NCBI GenBank assembly: GCA_049322335.1 | Contig: JBMORL010000102.1 | Coordinates: forward strand, 1 to 64,000 | DNA: 64,000 nt | Reading direction: 5' to 3' | DNA from: JBMORL01 sp049322335 | GTDB taxonomy: Bacteria > Bacteroidota > Bacteroidia > Flavobacteriales_D > UBA2798 | Shown: piece by piece, positions 8,873 through 17,839 of the stretch | How the letters are laid out: each line of letters begins with the position of its first letter | Numbering within the stretch: the stretch's first letter is position 1 | Translations under genes and position numbers: made by a program | Notes under the pieces: model-generated | Told to the model about the DNA's origin: nothing | Database searches by the model: none | What the model saw: only the letters and a program-made list of their open reading frames with translations

Positions 8873-11230
8873 ATGCGCCTTGCCGGAACCCTTATATTGT
8901 TTTTGTGCTGGTTGGCTTCTGAAGCCCAGATTCAACCCATTGGCCAGTGGCGCGATCACCTCCCTTATAAGTCAGGCATTGCTATCACCAATACAGGAAA
9001 TATTATTTATACGGCCACCGAAAACGCGATCTTTTATCTTGACCTGGAGGATAATTCCATGGGAAAAATTTCAAAAGTAAACGGGCTTACCACCACGGGC
9101 ATCAACGACCTTTCCTATGATGCTTCTACGGCTACGGTTGTCATCGGCTATGAAGATGGTAACGTAGATCTCCTCTACCCTACTGATAATTCCACCTACA
9201 ATCTCGGAGATATAAAACGAAGCAATATTGTAGCAGATAAGTCTATTTATTCGGTGTATTGCTCTGCCGGGTTTGCATATGTATGCACCGGTTTTGGTAT
9301 TGTAAAAATCGACCTTGCACGCAAAGAAGTAAAGGATACCTACATCATCGGCCCGGGAGGATCTTACATCAGGGTGAATGGAATTACCCTTAACGGGAAT
9401 ATGCTTTATGCCGCCACCGATGATGGAATTTATTCAGGAAATTCTACCAACCCTTTTCTTTCCAATTATACTTCCTGGACAAAGGAAACGGGTCTTAACA
9501 CGCCTGTGGTAAACGGCCCGTTCAGTCATATTGCCACTTTTAATAACGAGGTATTTGTTTCGTGGGATAATCCCGTATTCGACAGCGATTCGGTCTATTA
9601 TTTCAACGGCACATCCTGGGCTAACTTTTCCGCAACTAATTCATTCGATATCAATGCAATAGACGTTGATGCGGGCAGAATTGCTTTTGTACACAACTAT
9701 GGTGTTACGGTATATGATACCGCTTTCACATTACTCGAAAATATATTTGATTACGTAAATGGAGATCCTTTCCCCGCTGATGTTGCAATGGGAACAGGAA
9801 ATATTTTTTGGCTGGCGGATAAAAACGAAGGAATGGTGTTAACAGTAAACACCTGGAACAACCAGCTATTTCGTTTTGACGGCCCCCGCTCAGCCGGATC
9901 CTATCGTATGGATATTTCAGGACGACAGCTGTGGGTAGCGCACGGTTTGGTATATGGTTCAGCATGGAATAATTATTTCTATGCTGACATGGCATCAGGT
10001 AAAAATGAAAAAGATGAATGGATCACCTTTGTGGATGATATAGATAAAAACGGATTTGATGTAGCGGATTCTATTTTCGATCTTCTTGCTGTTGCAATTG
10101 ATCCGGAAGATAATGACCATGTTTTTCTGGGGACCATGTCGTTTAAAGGCCTTCTTGAAATAAATGACGGGCGTATGGTTGCCATGTATGATGAAAACAA
10201 CAGCTCACTTCAGGAATGGTCGCAATGGGCAGATTATGTGGGAATCTCTGAACTCAGTTTTGATAAAGAAGGAAACCTGTGGGTAGCCAATTCATTTGTT
10301 GACGAACCCCTTTCGGTGAAAAAGAAAAGCGGGGGATGGCAGTCATTTGACCTTGGGCCTTCGGTCAGGGGCCGAAACTACCGTGAACTGGTTGTGGGCA
10401 GGGAAAGTGGCTTAAAATGGATTGCAATACCCTCCAGCAGCCAAAGTGGCGGGCTTGCGGTATTTGACGATAAAGGAACATTGAGTGATTTAACAGACGA
10501 CCAGTATTTCATGTATACCACAGCTGCCGGGGCGGGAGGCCTTCCCAGCGCAGACGTATTAACCGTGGCCGAAGACCTTGACGGGGAAATATGGATCGGA
10601 ACCGGGGCGGGTATTGCAGTGGTTTATACTCCCGAAAATGTTTTTGGAACAGGCAATTTTGACGCGCAGCAGATTCTCATAGAGCAGGACGGCAACATAC
10701 AGATCCTTCTCGAAACGGAAGTAATATCCGCCATTGCTATTGACGGTGCCAATCGCAAATGGATAGGTACAGACGGATCAGGGGTTTACCTGATGTCGGA
10801 GGATGGAACAGAACAACTTTATCATTTCACAGCCGAAAACAGCCCCTTGCTGTCGAACCAGGTAACCGATGTCCGGATTGACCATGAGACGGGAGAAGTG
10901 TTTTTTGCTACCATGAAAGGCATCGTTTCCTTCAGGGGAACAGCTACTATCGAAGAAAATCCCTATACAGATGTTTATGCATTTCCCAATCCCGTTAGGC
11001 CGGGATATGAAGGAGTAATTGCCATCAAGGGAATTTCAAGAGATTCTGATGTGAAGATTACCGACATAGCAGGAAATATCGTGTTCATTACCAAAAGCGA
11101 AGGAGGACAGGCGATATGGGACGGAAAAAACCTGAAAGGAGAAAAAGTGAAAACAGGAATATATACCGTGATGTGCAATAGTGAATCGGGGAAAAGCAAA
11201 TCGGTAGCCAAAATTCTATTTGTAAATTAG
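8873..11230 (+). CDS. porZ: Type IX secretion system protein PorZ
   Basis: Secreted beta-propeller protein of 785 residues, part of the T9SS attachment complex at the cell surface that processes cargo and links it to A-LPS. It begins with a signal peptide (cleavage after about residue 19, SEAQ). The start of the mature protein, IGQWRDHLPY, and the following short WD-like blades are typical of the PorZ N-terminal propeller. The end carries a T9SS sorting domain with FPNPV and a final strand ending KILFVN. The gene lies directly before recO, a common arrangement in Bacteroidota. Length and domain order are normal for the family, and no frameshift is visible. Confidence 0.85.
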   Translation: MRLAGTLILFLCWLASEAQIQPIGQWRDHLPYKSGIAITNTGNIIYTATENAIFYLDLEDNSMGKISKVNGLTTTGINDLSYDASTATVVIGYEDGNVDLLYPTDNSTYNLGDIKRSNIVADKSIYSVYCSAGFAYVCTGFGIVKIDLARKEVKDTYIIGPGGSYIRVNGITLNGNMLYAATDDGIYSGNSTNPFLSNYTSWTKETGLNTPVVNGPFSHIATFNNEVFVSWDNPVFDSDSVYYFNGTSWANFSATNSFDINAIDVDAGRIAFVHNYGVTVYDTAFTLLENIFDYVNGDPFPADVAMGTGNIFWLADKNEGMVLTVNTWNNQLFRFDGPRSAGSYRMDISGRQLWVAHGLVYGSAWNNYFYADMASGKNEKDEWITFVDDIDKNGFDVADSIFDLLAVAIDPEDNDHVFLGTMSFKGLLEINDGRMVAMYDENNSSLQEWSQWADYVGISELSFDKEGNLWVANSFVDEPLSVKKKSGGWQSFDLGPSVRGRNYRELVVGRESGLKWIAIPSSSQSGGLAVFDDKGTLSDLTDDQYFMYTTAAGAGGLPSADVLTVAEDLDGEIWIGTGAGIAVVYTPENVFGTGNFDAQQILIEQDGNIQILLETEVISAIAIDGANRKWIGTDGSGVYLMSEDGTEQLYHFTAENSPLLSNQVTDVRIDHETGEVFFATMKGIVSFRGTATIEENPYTDVYAFPNPVRPGYEGVIAIKGISRDSDVKITDIAGNIVFITKSEGGQAIWDGKNLKGEKVKTGIYTVMCNSESGKSKSVAKILFVN

Positions 11231-11250
11231 CAGCGGCCTCATCCATCCGC

Positions 11251-11955
11251 ATGCAGTTCAAACACCTCGGCATTCTTCTCCAGATCATTCCTTATTCCGA
11301 TCATTCGGTGGTGCTTAAAGTATTTACCCGCGGAGAAGGTCTGCAATCATTTATGTACCGTAAATCCCGGAAACAAAAAACCACCGGTATTCTTCAGCCA
11401 CTTTCCCTTCTGGAAATTGAAAGTTTTAAAAAGCCCGCTACCGATCTGCACACAGTAAAAGAGCTTAAACCGCATTACCGTTTTCAAACCATTGGCAGCA
11501 GCTATTCCAAAAATACAGTTATACTTTTTCTCAATGAGCTTTTGCTTCAGGCGCTGCGCGAACCGGGTTATGTTATCGAAGAACTGTTTGATTTTATTCA
11601 GCGATGGCTGATGGATTTTGATGAAGAAGAAAGGGCAGGGGAGAAGCACCTTTTTTTCCTGGCAGAGCTTTGTGTGCAAATGGGAATTCAACCCCTCAAC
11701 AATTTTTCTGCGGCACATAGCTGTTTTGATGTGGCAGCAGCCCGATTTATCCATTCACCCATGGGAAACCAGCTGACGTTTAATAAAGAAGACTCCCTTC
11801 TTTTTCATTCCCTTTTGTTCGGAAAAGAGAAAACACCCCTCAGCCGTGAACAAAAAAAACAAATGGCAGAGTGTTTTATTACCTATTTCCAGGTGCATCT
11901 TCCCGGGGTAAAAGAAATAAAATCCCTTCCGGTACTCAAAGAAATCCTCGATTAA
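11251..11955 (+). CDS. recO: DNA repair protein RecO
   Basis: Recombination mediator that works with RecR (and RecF) to load RecA onto single-stranded gaps. The 234-residue protein starts with the conserved OB-fold strand (LGILLQIIPYSDHSVVLKVFT), then GEGLQSFMYRKSRKQK, as in Bacteroidota RecO. The zinc-finger cysteines of some RecO proteins are not visible here, which I believe is usual in this phylum. It follows porZ by 20 bases and is probably co-transcribed with it. Thirty bases past its stop the sequence runs into a hairpin repeat and an assembly gap. Confidence 0.93.
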   Translation: MQFKHLGILLQIIPYSDHSVVLKVFTRGEGLQSFMYRKSRKQKTTGILQPLSLLEIESFKKPATDLHTVKELKPHYRFQTIGSSYSKNTVILFLNELLLQALREPGYVIEELFDFIQRWLMDFDEEERAGEKHLFFLAELCVQMGIQPLNNFSAAHSCFDVAAARFIHSPMGNQLTFNKEDSLLFHSLLFGKEKTPLSREQKKQMAECFITYFQVHLPGVKEIKSLPVLKEILD

Positions 11956-11977
11956 TACCAACGGATTTAATAAATGT

Positions 11978-11997
11978 CCCCGCAGCAAGCTGCGGGG
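11978..11997 (+). repeat. Palindromic GC-rich intergenic repeat at gap edge
   Basis: CCCCGCAG (11978-11985), loop CAAG, then CTGCGGGG (11990-11997) form a perfect 8-base hairpin. The N run begins at the next base. On the other side of the gap the sequence restarts with CTGCGGGG (12098-12105), the same right arm. The assembler therefore probably joined two contigs at copies of one repeat, and the true intervening length is unknown. Confidence 0.7.
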
Positions 11998-12097
11998 NNN
12001 NNNNNNNNNNNNNNNNNNNNNNNNNNNNNNNNNNNNNNNNNNNNNNNNNNNNNNNNNNNNNNNNNNNNNNNNNNNNNNNNNNNNNNNNNNNNNNNNN
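11998..12097. other. Assembly gap of 100 N
   Basis: Exactly 100 unknown bases, the customary placeholder for a scaffold join of unknown size. No gene is interrupted: recO ends before the gap and the next gene starts after it. Confidence 0.99.
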
Positions 12098-12128
12098 CTG
12101 CGGGGAATTAAACCCTGTCCAAGGCTCG

Positions 12129-12144
12129 TCCGCCATTTGGCGGA
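12129..12144 (+). repeat. Short hairpin (TCCGCC/GGCGGA) in intergenic region
   Basis: A perfect 6-base stem with ATTT loop lies between the gap and the sugar-dehydrogenase-like gene. The remaining 180 bases before the next start codon hold no open frame that looks like a gene. A TACCTTTC sequence at 12263-12270 is a 7/8 match to the -7 promoter box for the downstream gene. Confidence 0.45.
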
Positions 12145-12285
12145 TTAAACAGGCCAATACTGGTATTATGCCGAATAAAATTCTTCAAAAAAACAGAGCA
12201 TATATAAATTTCACTTCGGTATAAAAAGACAGGATTCCAAGCCTCTTGTCAGCGGGATTTGCTACCTTTCGGAAAAATTTACCGT

Positions 12286-13677
12286 ATGAAAAAACTTGTA
12301 CTTTCTGCTTTCCTGGCTCTTAATGTCTGCCTGGGTTTTTCGCAATATACCACCACCAATATTATCACCGGCCTGGACTATCCGACAGTGTTTGCCATTG
12401 CACCGGATGGCCGTTATTTTATTACACTTAAAGGAGGATACAATGGGGTTCCCGAAGATGATGGAGCCGTTGTTGTTTATAATGCCAATGGTACTTTTCA
12501 AAACACCATGTGGGCGTTTACCGATAGCACTGAAACTTATTTTGAAAGAGGAGTTTTGGGCATAGAGCTGGATCCTGACTTTAACAACAACCACTACGTG
12601 TATGTTTTCTATAATCACCTATCGCCCGCACAAATCCGCGTGGTAAGATTTACAGAAACCAATGGAGTAGGATCAAACCCGGTTATTATTCTCAACATCA
12701 CCGATCCCTACTCGGCAGGAAACCATACAGGCGGAAATATTCACTTCGGCCCTGACGGAAAATTATATATCACCATTGGTGACCGCGCTACACAAGCCAC
12801 TGCTCAAAACCTTACCGTGCCCTTTGGAAAATACCTGAGAATAAATGCAGACGGAACGATTCCCACCGATAATCCTTTTTATGATGACGGAATTCCCGGG
12901 TCGGGAAATGATGACCGCATCTGGTCATACGGGCACCGCAACAGTTTTGATTTTACTTTCAGTACAATCAACGATTCACTTTATGCATCTGAAAACGGAT
13001 TGAATACCTGGGACGAAGTGAACATGATTCACAAAGGAGCCAACTATGGATGGAATACCTGTGAGGGATTTTACCTGTACGGGTCAACTGTTAATCCCTG
13101 CACCAACCCCTCTTTTACGTTACCCCTGGAAGACTGGGGAGCGCCACTTCCTGCTGTGACAGGAATTATGGTATACGACCACGCACTCATTCCGGCTTTG
13201 CAGGGACATTTGCTGGTGGCTGACAACGACCAGGGAGATATTACTGATTTTACATTGGGTAATTCACCCGCCAACGACACTGTTATTGCGCGCACATTAA
13301 TGCCAATAAACCTTACCAGCCTTACTGACCTGGCGCTCGGCCCCGAGGGATGTATCTATTCTCTCGAAGGCGGATATACCATTAACGGGAAGATTAAAAA
13401 AACCTGTCCTACCGGCATGGGGGTTAATGCAGAAGATCCTACACAATGGATCGGCATTTTTCCCAATCCTGCGTATGAAACGGCCACGCTTACTTTTTCC
13501 GAAAATTTTATTGGCGGAAATTTTGAAGTGCGCGATATCGAGGGACGCCTTGTTATGAATAACAGCATCACGTCATCAAAAGTGGCGGTGAATATGGAAG
13601 CCGTGGAAAACGGAATGTATTTTGTGAAAGCCATCAACGGTTCTCAAACACTGGTAGTGAAACTGGTGGTAAATTAA
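12286..13677 (+). CDS. Secreted PQQ-type sugar dehydrogenase-like protein with T9SS sorting domain
   Basis: Predicted secreted beta-propeller of the glucose/sorbosone dehydrogenase family (463 residues). The ATG at 12286 gives a clean signal peptide ending near GFSQ; an upstream in-frame TTG does not improve it. Family blocks visible are GVLGIELDPDF, the YSAGNHTGGNIHFGPDGKLYITIGD region, YGHRNSFDFTF and ANYGWNTCEGF. The C-terminus has FPNPAYETA and a final VVKLVVN, the T9SS type A sorting signal, so it should be exported through the system that includes PorZ and PorW. The sugar substrate is unknown. Its stop codon overlaps that of the convergent neighbour. Confidence 0.82.
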   Translation: MKKLVLSAFLALNVCLGFSQYTTTNIITGLDYPTVFAIAPDGRYFITLKGGYNGVPEDDGAVVVYNANGTFQNTMWAFTDSTETYFERGVLGIELDPDFNNNHYVYVFYNHLSPAQIRVVRFTETNGVGSNPVIILNITDPYSAGNHTGGNIHFGPDGKLYITIGDRATQATAQNLTVPFGKYLRINADGTIPTDNPFYDDGIPGSGNDDRIWSYGHRNSFDFTFSTINDSLYASENGLNTWDEVNMIHKGANYGWNTCEGFYLYGSTVNPCTNPSFTLPLEDWGAPLPAVTGIMVYDHALIPALQGHLLVADNDQGDITDFTLGNSPANDTVIARTLMPINLTSLTDLALGPEGCIYSLEGGYTINGKIKKTCPTGMGVNAEDPTQWIGIFPNPAYETATLTFSENFIGGNFEVRDIEGRLVMNNSITSSKVAVNMEAVENGMYFVKAINGSQTLVVKLVVN

Positions 13678-15119
13678 TTCTTTACAAAACGGGTGAGAGA
13701 AGAAGAGCCTTCTTCCAAAACCACCTTTACAAAATAAACTCCCGGGGCAAGTGCATTGACCGGGAGTTTTTCTTTATGGCTGTTGCAGGTATACTCAAGC
13801 AATTCCTTACCCGTTATGTCAACCAGGTGAATTTCTTTTATTACGGAAGAAGAAGAAACCAGCACATCGTTTTCCGCGGGATTGGGAAAAACAGAAATGC
13901 GGTTTTCATTTCTCAGATCGCCTGTAGAATTAGGGAAAAGCGAGCCGAGCCTGTAAATGGCTTTGCCGGTATAATCATAAAACACAAAATGAAAATATCC
14001 CTTCCCGTAAGCCACATCGGATTGTTTTTGTGTGCCGTTGGTGGCCACATTAATTACCTGTGGAGCGGCAAAACCATTGATACCGGTAACAGAAACAGAA
14101 GCAATGGCGTCAAGGTTTGTGTTTCGGTTGTCGTGCCATACTGCGCAAATGGTGTCTGCCTTGCCGGCAATAGCAGGATAGGATTGGTTCCACGTAGCTG
14201 GCGCGGGATCGAGTAGTGAGTTGGGGGCAACCGCAAGAGAGGAAGTATTTACCTCTCCGGTTTTAAGCTGAACATAAGAATTAACCATTGTAGGGAAAGC
14301 AGCCAGTATTTTTCCCGGCACAGCTAATAAATCTATTCCGTTGGTGGGACAAACCGGATTGATCCATCCGGAATTGTCTATTCTGAATCCATTTGTAAAC
14401 GTTTGTCCTCCGTCATAGGAAATCACACCATAAAAATCACGCAGGTTGCTATCGTTGATGCGATAGGCCAGTATTACCGTGTCTCCGTTGTTTACAAGGG
14501 AGTTCGGGCAACATTCGCAGGCCATACCCGGATTGAGGTTAGAAACGTTCTGAGGCGTTGAAAATGTGTTTCCGCCATCGGTAGAATAACAAGCCATCAT
14601 TTGTGTGGTATCGTAAGAATTGGTGGCTTTCATGAATGTGATCACCGGATTGCCGTTGGGGAGAATAGTGATATCAGGATATTCGGCATTTACCGAATCG
14701 GGAAATTTAGCTACGTTAATCGTATCCGACCAGGTCATTCCTCCATCCAAAGAACGGGAGAGGTAAATATTGTTGGACATGTCAGTCATGGTATGCGCGG
14801 CATAAACGATCATAATCGTGTTGCCCTGTGTTTTTATCTCAGGCCCGTTAACAATGCTTGCCATCACCATCATATCAGTATTGGTTAATCGCACGGGTGT
14901 TCCGAAATCCACTCCATTCCACACCGAAACAAAAGCAGCGGGATCGGGATTCGTGCGGCTAAAAGCGATAACGGGAGTGGTTTCATTGATCAATGCAATA
15001 CGAGGACGGTTGCCCTGGTAAGTGCTGGCGCAAACATCAACAGGAGCCCAAAAACTAAGTGATTGGGAGAACACCTGGAAGTTGAACAACAAAAAAGTGA
15101 AAAGTAAAATTTTTCTCAT
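13674..15119 (-). CDS. Secreted sialidase-like BNR/Asp-box protein with T9SS sorting domain
   Basis: Predicted secreted protein of 481 residues. It begins with a signal peptide (MRKILLFTFLLFNFQVFSQ). Several Asp-box motifs of the BNR propeller are visible: SRSLDGGMTWSD, YSTDGGNTFSTP and SYDGGQTFTNG. The end carries FPNPAENDV and a last strand ending LTRFVKN, a T9SS sorting domain. The Asp boxes show a sialidase-like fold, but I cannot identify the catalytic Arg triad of true sialidases, so enzyme activity should not be assumed. It begins four bases after the permease stop, which suggests one transcript. It overlaps the convergent sugar-dehydrogenase gene by four bases, so that the two stop codons share the TTAA. 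Confidence 0.8.
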   Translation of the reverse strand: MRKILLFTFLLFNFQVFSQSLSFWAPVDVCASTYQGNRPRIALINETTPVIAFSRTNPDPAAFVSVWNGVDFGTPVRLTNTDMMVMASIVNGPEIKTQGNTIMIVYAAHTMTDMSNNIYLSRSLDGGMTWSDTINVAKFPDSVNAEYPDITILPNGNPVITFMKATNSYDTTQMMACYSTDGGNTFSTPQNVSNLNPGMACECCPNSLVNNGDTVILAYRINDSNLRDFYGVISYDGGQTFTNGFRIDNSGWINPVCPTNGIDLLAVPGKILAAFPTMVNSYVQLKTGEVNTSSLAVAPNSLLDPAPATWNQSYPAIAGKADTICAVWHDNRNTNLDAIASVSVTGINGFAAPQVINVATNGTQKQSDVAYGKGYFHFVFYDYTGKAIYRLGSLFPNSTGDLRNENRISVFPNPAENDVLVSSSSVIKEIHLVDITGKELLEYTCNSHKEKLPVNALAPGVYFVKVVLEEGSSSLTRFVKN

Positions 15120-15123
15120 GCGG

Positions 15124-16485
15124 CTAATTTACTAAATTACTTTCACGATAAGAAGTTTTTTTAATAATATACCTCATCCCATAAAACAAAGGCCATCCCG
15201 AAACAAATAACACGGCACCCCACAATGCCGCTTCAGGTTTTTCTATGAGCACACTTAAATTTACCGCAGTATAAACCAAAATATACAAAGCGGGCAAATA
15301 CGGATACCCTTTCATTTTATAAATTCCTTCCGGTTCTCCGTTTTTCTTTGCACGGTAACGCAAAACAAAAATAGCAGCAGCAGCCGAAATCAAACTAATG
15401 CTGTCGAAAAACATCACGTACTGCAAAATTTCTTTAAACGATGAAGTAAAAAAAAGTGTGGCGAGTATAAAAGCACAGAACAACGATAATCCCCATTCCT
15501 GTGTTTGTGTTTTTTCATTTATGCGCTTTAATATTCCGGGCATCACTTTGTCTTCTGCCATGGCATAATATACGCGCGGATTGCTCATAATGGAAACATT
15601 GGCATAAGCCAGTACCGAAAAAAACATCAGCACCGATACAAACTGAAATGCAGTAGTGCCAAACATCATCCCGGTTATATCAGCCGCGATCGTTTCTGTA
15701 GATTGTAAACTATCATATCCCAAAACGGTGTAATAGGAAAAATTTACAGACAGGTAAACAAACAACACGATAGACATTCCAAATAAAATAGCGCGCGGTA
15801 AATTCCTGTTGGCATTTTGCACATCTCCACCGAAGTTCATCGTTTGCTGATATCCGCCATACGTAAAAAAAACCGGAACAAAACACAGTAAAAACGCCTG
15901 TGCCATTTCGGTAAGTGTCATGGTTTCATGAACAATTTCTTTTCCCGCACCCTCTTTCTTCACAAAAAACATAGCTGAAATAAGAATGAATAAAAGGGAA
16001 AGTTTTACCACCATCAGCACATTCAGTATTTTTGAACTGGTCTTTATTCCCAGCATATTCACTGCATACAAAACAAGAATAGAAACGATGGTAATAATCT
16101 TTACCGCCACATCCTGATCGGTATCAGGCAGCACTATGGGAGCAAGATATTCCGCTCCCATAATTCCAACGGCAGCCGTAGAAGCGGCATTGCTGATTAC
16201 CGTTATCCAGTTGACCATAAATGCAAATGCCGGGTGATAGCAGTGCGAAAAAATTTTATAAAATCCCCCCGCAGCCGGATAGCGCGAACCGATTTCTGCA
16301 AAAGTCAGTCCTCCAATAAAACTAATGATCGCGCCAAGTATCCACGCCAGAAAAAAGATAAGTGGAATTTCGGCTTTCTCCGCTACTTCAGGAGGTGTGC
16401 GGAAAATGCCCATGCCGATCACCAGCCCGGTAACAATCATCGTTACATCGAATGTGCGCAGCTGGGGTTTTATCTGTGATTCCAC
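15124..16485 (-). CDS. APC-superfamily amino acid permease
   Basis: Inner-membrane transporter of 453 residues with about twelve hydrophobic helices. The N-terminal TMIVTGLVIGMGIFRTPP and the FAEIGSRYPAAGGFY segment are characteristic of the amino acid-polyamine-organocation family, closest to the LAT-type exchangers such as SteT. The substrate cannot be inferred. Translation begins at a GTG at 16485; no ATG precedes the first helix in frame. It is the first gene of a probable two-gene transcript with the Asp-box protein. Confidence 0.87.
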   Translation of the reverse strand: MESQIKPQLRTFDVTMIVTGLVIGMGIFRTPPEVAEKAEIPLIFFLAWILGAIISFIGGLTFAEIGSRYPAAGGFYKIFSHCYHPAFAFMVNWITVISNAASTAAVGIMGAEYLAPIVLPDTDQDVAVKIITIVSILVLYAVNMLGIKTSSKILNVLMVVKLSLLFILISAMFFVKKEGAGKEIVHETMTLTEMAQAFLLCFVPVFFTYGGYQQTMNFGGDVQNANRNLPRAILFGMSIVLFVYLSVNFSYYTVLGYDSLQSTETIAADITGMMFGTTAFQFVSVLMFFSVLAYANVSIMSNPRVYYAMAEDKVMPGILKRINEKTQTQEWGLSLFCAFILATLFFTSSFKEILQYVMFFDSISLISAAAAIFVLRYRAKKNGEPEGIYKMKGYPYLPALYILVYTAVNLSVLIEKPEAALWGAVLFVSGWPLFYGMRYIIKKTSYRESNLVN

Positions 16486-16570
16486 CCAACGAATGTAAGG
16501 GGAAAACGCATTTTAGGTTTTAGGTTGGTGATTTTATGTTTGCATGCAGCGAAGTTTTCGGGGGATAAAT

Positions 16571-16666
16571 GCAATATTCAACCCCTTTGGGGTTGTGATA
16601 GCACCTGTTCGTTTTTCCCCACGCACAGCGTGGGGTTATTAATATTTGACCCGCTTCGGGGTCAGG
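16571..16666 (-). repeat. Bacteroidota intergenic repeat, copy 1 (inverted)
   Basis: Read on the minus strand this has the same order of blocks as copy 2: an AGCGGGTC start, AATAACCCC, a GC-rich hairpin with GTGGGG, then CAACCCC...GGGGTTGAATAT. It lies in the 455-base gene-free stretch between the permease and atpG. Two copies in opposite orientation are separated by about 100 AT-rich bases. No open frame is present. Confidence 0.65.
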
Positions 16667-16767
16667 AAAATTTACATATTTTATTCCGTGGCAATTTTGA
16701 TAAAATTCATATTGAACAATATTTCAGAATGTATTACTAAAAAATTATTTCATCAAAAAGCAAAACC

Positions 16768-16866
16768 GATCCCGGAGCGGGTCGAACGTAAATAACCCCG
16801 GGATGCAGGCCAACCCGGGGGATAAAACACTCAAAAAAATAACAACCCCTTCGGGGTTGAATATGC
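16768..16866 (+). repeat. Bacteroidota intergenic repeat, copy 2
   Basis: Blocks in order: GAGCGGGTCGAAC, AATAACCCCGGG, a GGGG-containing hairpin, ATAAAACAC, then CAACCCCTTCGGGGTTGAATAT. Internal inverted repeats (CCCGG/CCGGG and AACCCC/GGGGTT) suggest a folded RNA or a REP-like mobile unit. I recall similar units recurring in flavobacterial intergenic regions; no database check was made. Confidence 0.65.
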
Positions 16867-16880
16867 TTCTTCCCCCTGCT

Positions 16881-16913
16881 AAAAACAAAAAACCCTCCGC
16901 CTGAGGCGAAGGG
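16881..16913 (-). terminator. Rho-independent terminator of the ATP synthase operon
   Basis: On the minus strand, 27 bases past the atpG stop, CCCTTCGCC and GGCGGAGGG pair as a 9-base stem (one G-U pair) around a TCA loop. A run of TTTTTTGTTTTT follows. This is a textbook intrinsic terminator. Confidence 0.9.
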
Positions 16914-16939
16914 AAAAATAATTTTTTGGAATTTTTTGA

Positions 16940-17818
16940 TTATCCTTTTAACGCTTCTGCTCCTGCAACAATTTCCAGGATCTCGTTGGTAATAGAAGCC
17001 TGTCTTGCTTTGTTGTAAGTGATTTTCAGGTCGCGGATCAGGTCGGTAGCGTTGTCTGTTGCTTTGTGCATCGCGGTCATCCGCGCTCCGTGTTCTGATG
17101 CAAATGAATCCAGCAGTGCTTTATAGAATTGCACTTTTAATGATTTTGGAATAATGTCTTCCACGATTTCTTTTTTCGAAGGCTCGAAAATATAATCGAG
17201 GTTGGTTTTGCTGTTTTGTACTTCTTTAGCGGGAACAATGGGTAAAAATTGCTCTGACATGATTTCCTGCACAGCCGCGTTCTTGAATCTGTTATAAACA
17301 AGAATCACCTTGTCAAAACTTTTATCCACATAATGGCGCATTACGTTTTCGGCAATCACAGCTACTTTATTAAACGATAATCCGTCATACACTTCATTCA
17401 GATGTTTCGGGAAATCGGAAGCCTTGATGTTATAAGAAGTGTGTTTGTAAAATTCACTGGCTTTTTTTCCGATGGAAAGAACAACAACGCCTTTGTCTTT
17501 ATTATCAGCAATAATAGAGTTTACTTTTTTTATTATGTTGTTGTTGAATCCGCCACAAAGTCCGCGGTTGGAAGTAATAGCAACGATAAGAATGTTTTTT
17601 ATCTCTCTTTCTGATGAATAAACGCCTTCTGAACTATCGAGTGAAGAAGAAAGGTTACCGAGAATTTCCTGCAGTTTTTCTGAATAGGGGCGCATTTGCA
17701 AAACAGCATCCTGCGCTTTTTTCAGCTTTGCTGCCGACACCATTTTCATGGCAGAAGTAATTTGTCTGGTGGAGTTCACCGAAACAATTCTGCCGCGTAT
17801 TTCTTTAAGGTTAGCCAT
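16940..17818 (-). CDS. atpG: F1F0 ATP synthase gamma subunit
   Basis: Central rotating shaft of F1, coupling proton flow through F0 to ATP synthesis at alpha3beta3. The 292-residue protein has the N-terminal helix MANLKEIRGRIVSVNSTRQITSAMKMVSAAKL and the C-terminal helix RDLKITYNKARQASITNEILEIVAG, both diagnostic. It is the last gene of the operon, 21 bases after atpA, and precedes the terminator. No atpD or atpC follows, in keeping with their separate location in many Bacteroidota. Confidence 0.97.
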   Translation of the reverse strand: MANLKEIRGRIVSVNSTRQITSAMKMVSAAKLKKAQDAVLQMRPYSEKLQEILGNLSSSLDSSEGVYSSEREIKNILIVAITSNRGLCGGFNNNIIKKVNSIIADNKDKGVVVLSIGKKASEFYKHTSYNIKASDFPKHLNEVYDGLSFNKVAVIAENVMRHYVDKSFDKVILVYNRFKNAAVQEIMSEQFLPIVPAKEVQNSKTNLDYIFEPSKKEIVEDIIPKSLKVQFYKALLDSFASEHGARMTAMHKATDNATDLIRDLKITYNKARQASITNEILEIVAGAEALKG

Positions 17819-17839
17819 TTCTTTTTCCCTGAAAAAAAA

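Noticed and set aside
13674..15119. Calling the Asp-box protein a true sialidase
   Set aside because: Asp boxes are present, but the catalytic Arg triad and Tyr/Glu pair could not be located by eye.
16571..16866. Repeats between the permease and atpG considered as a CRISPR array
   Set aside because: Only two copies in opposite orientation with no regular spacers and no cas genes in the window.
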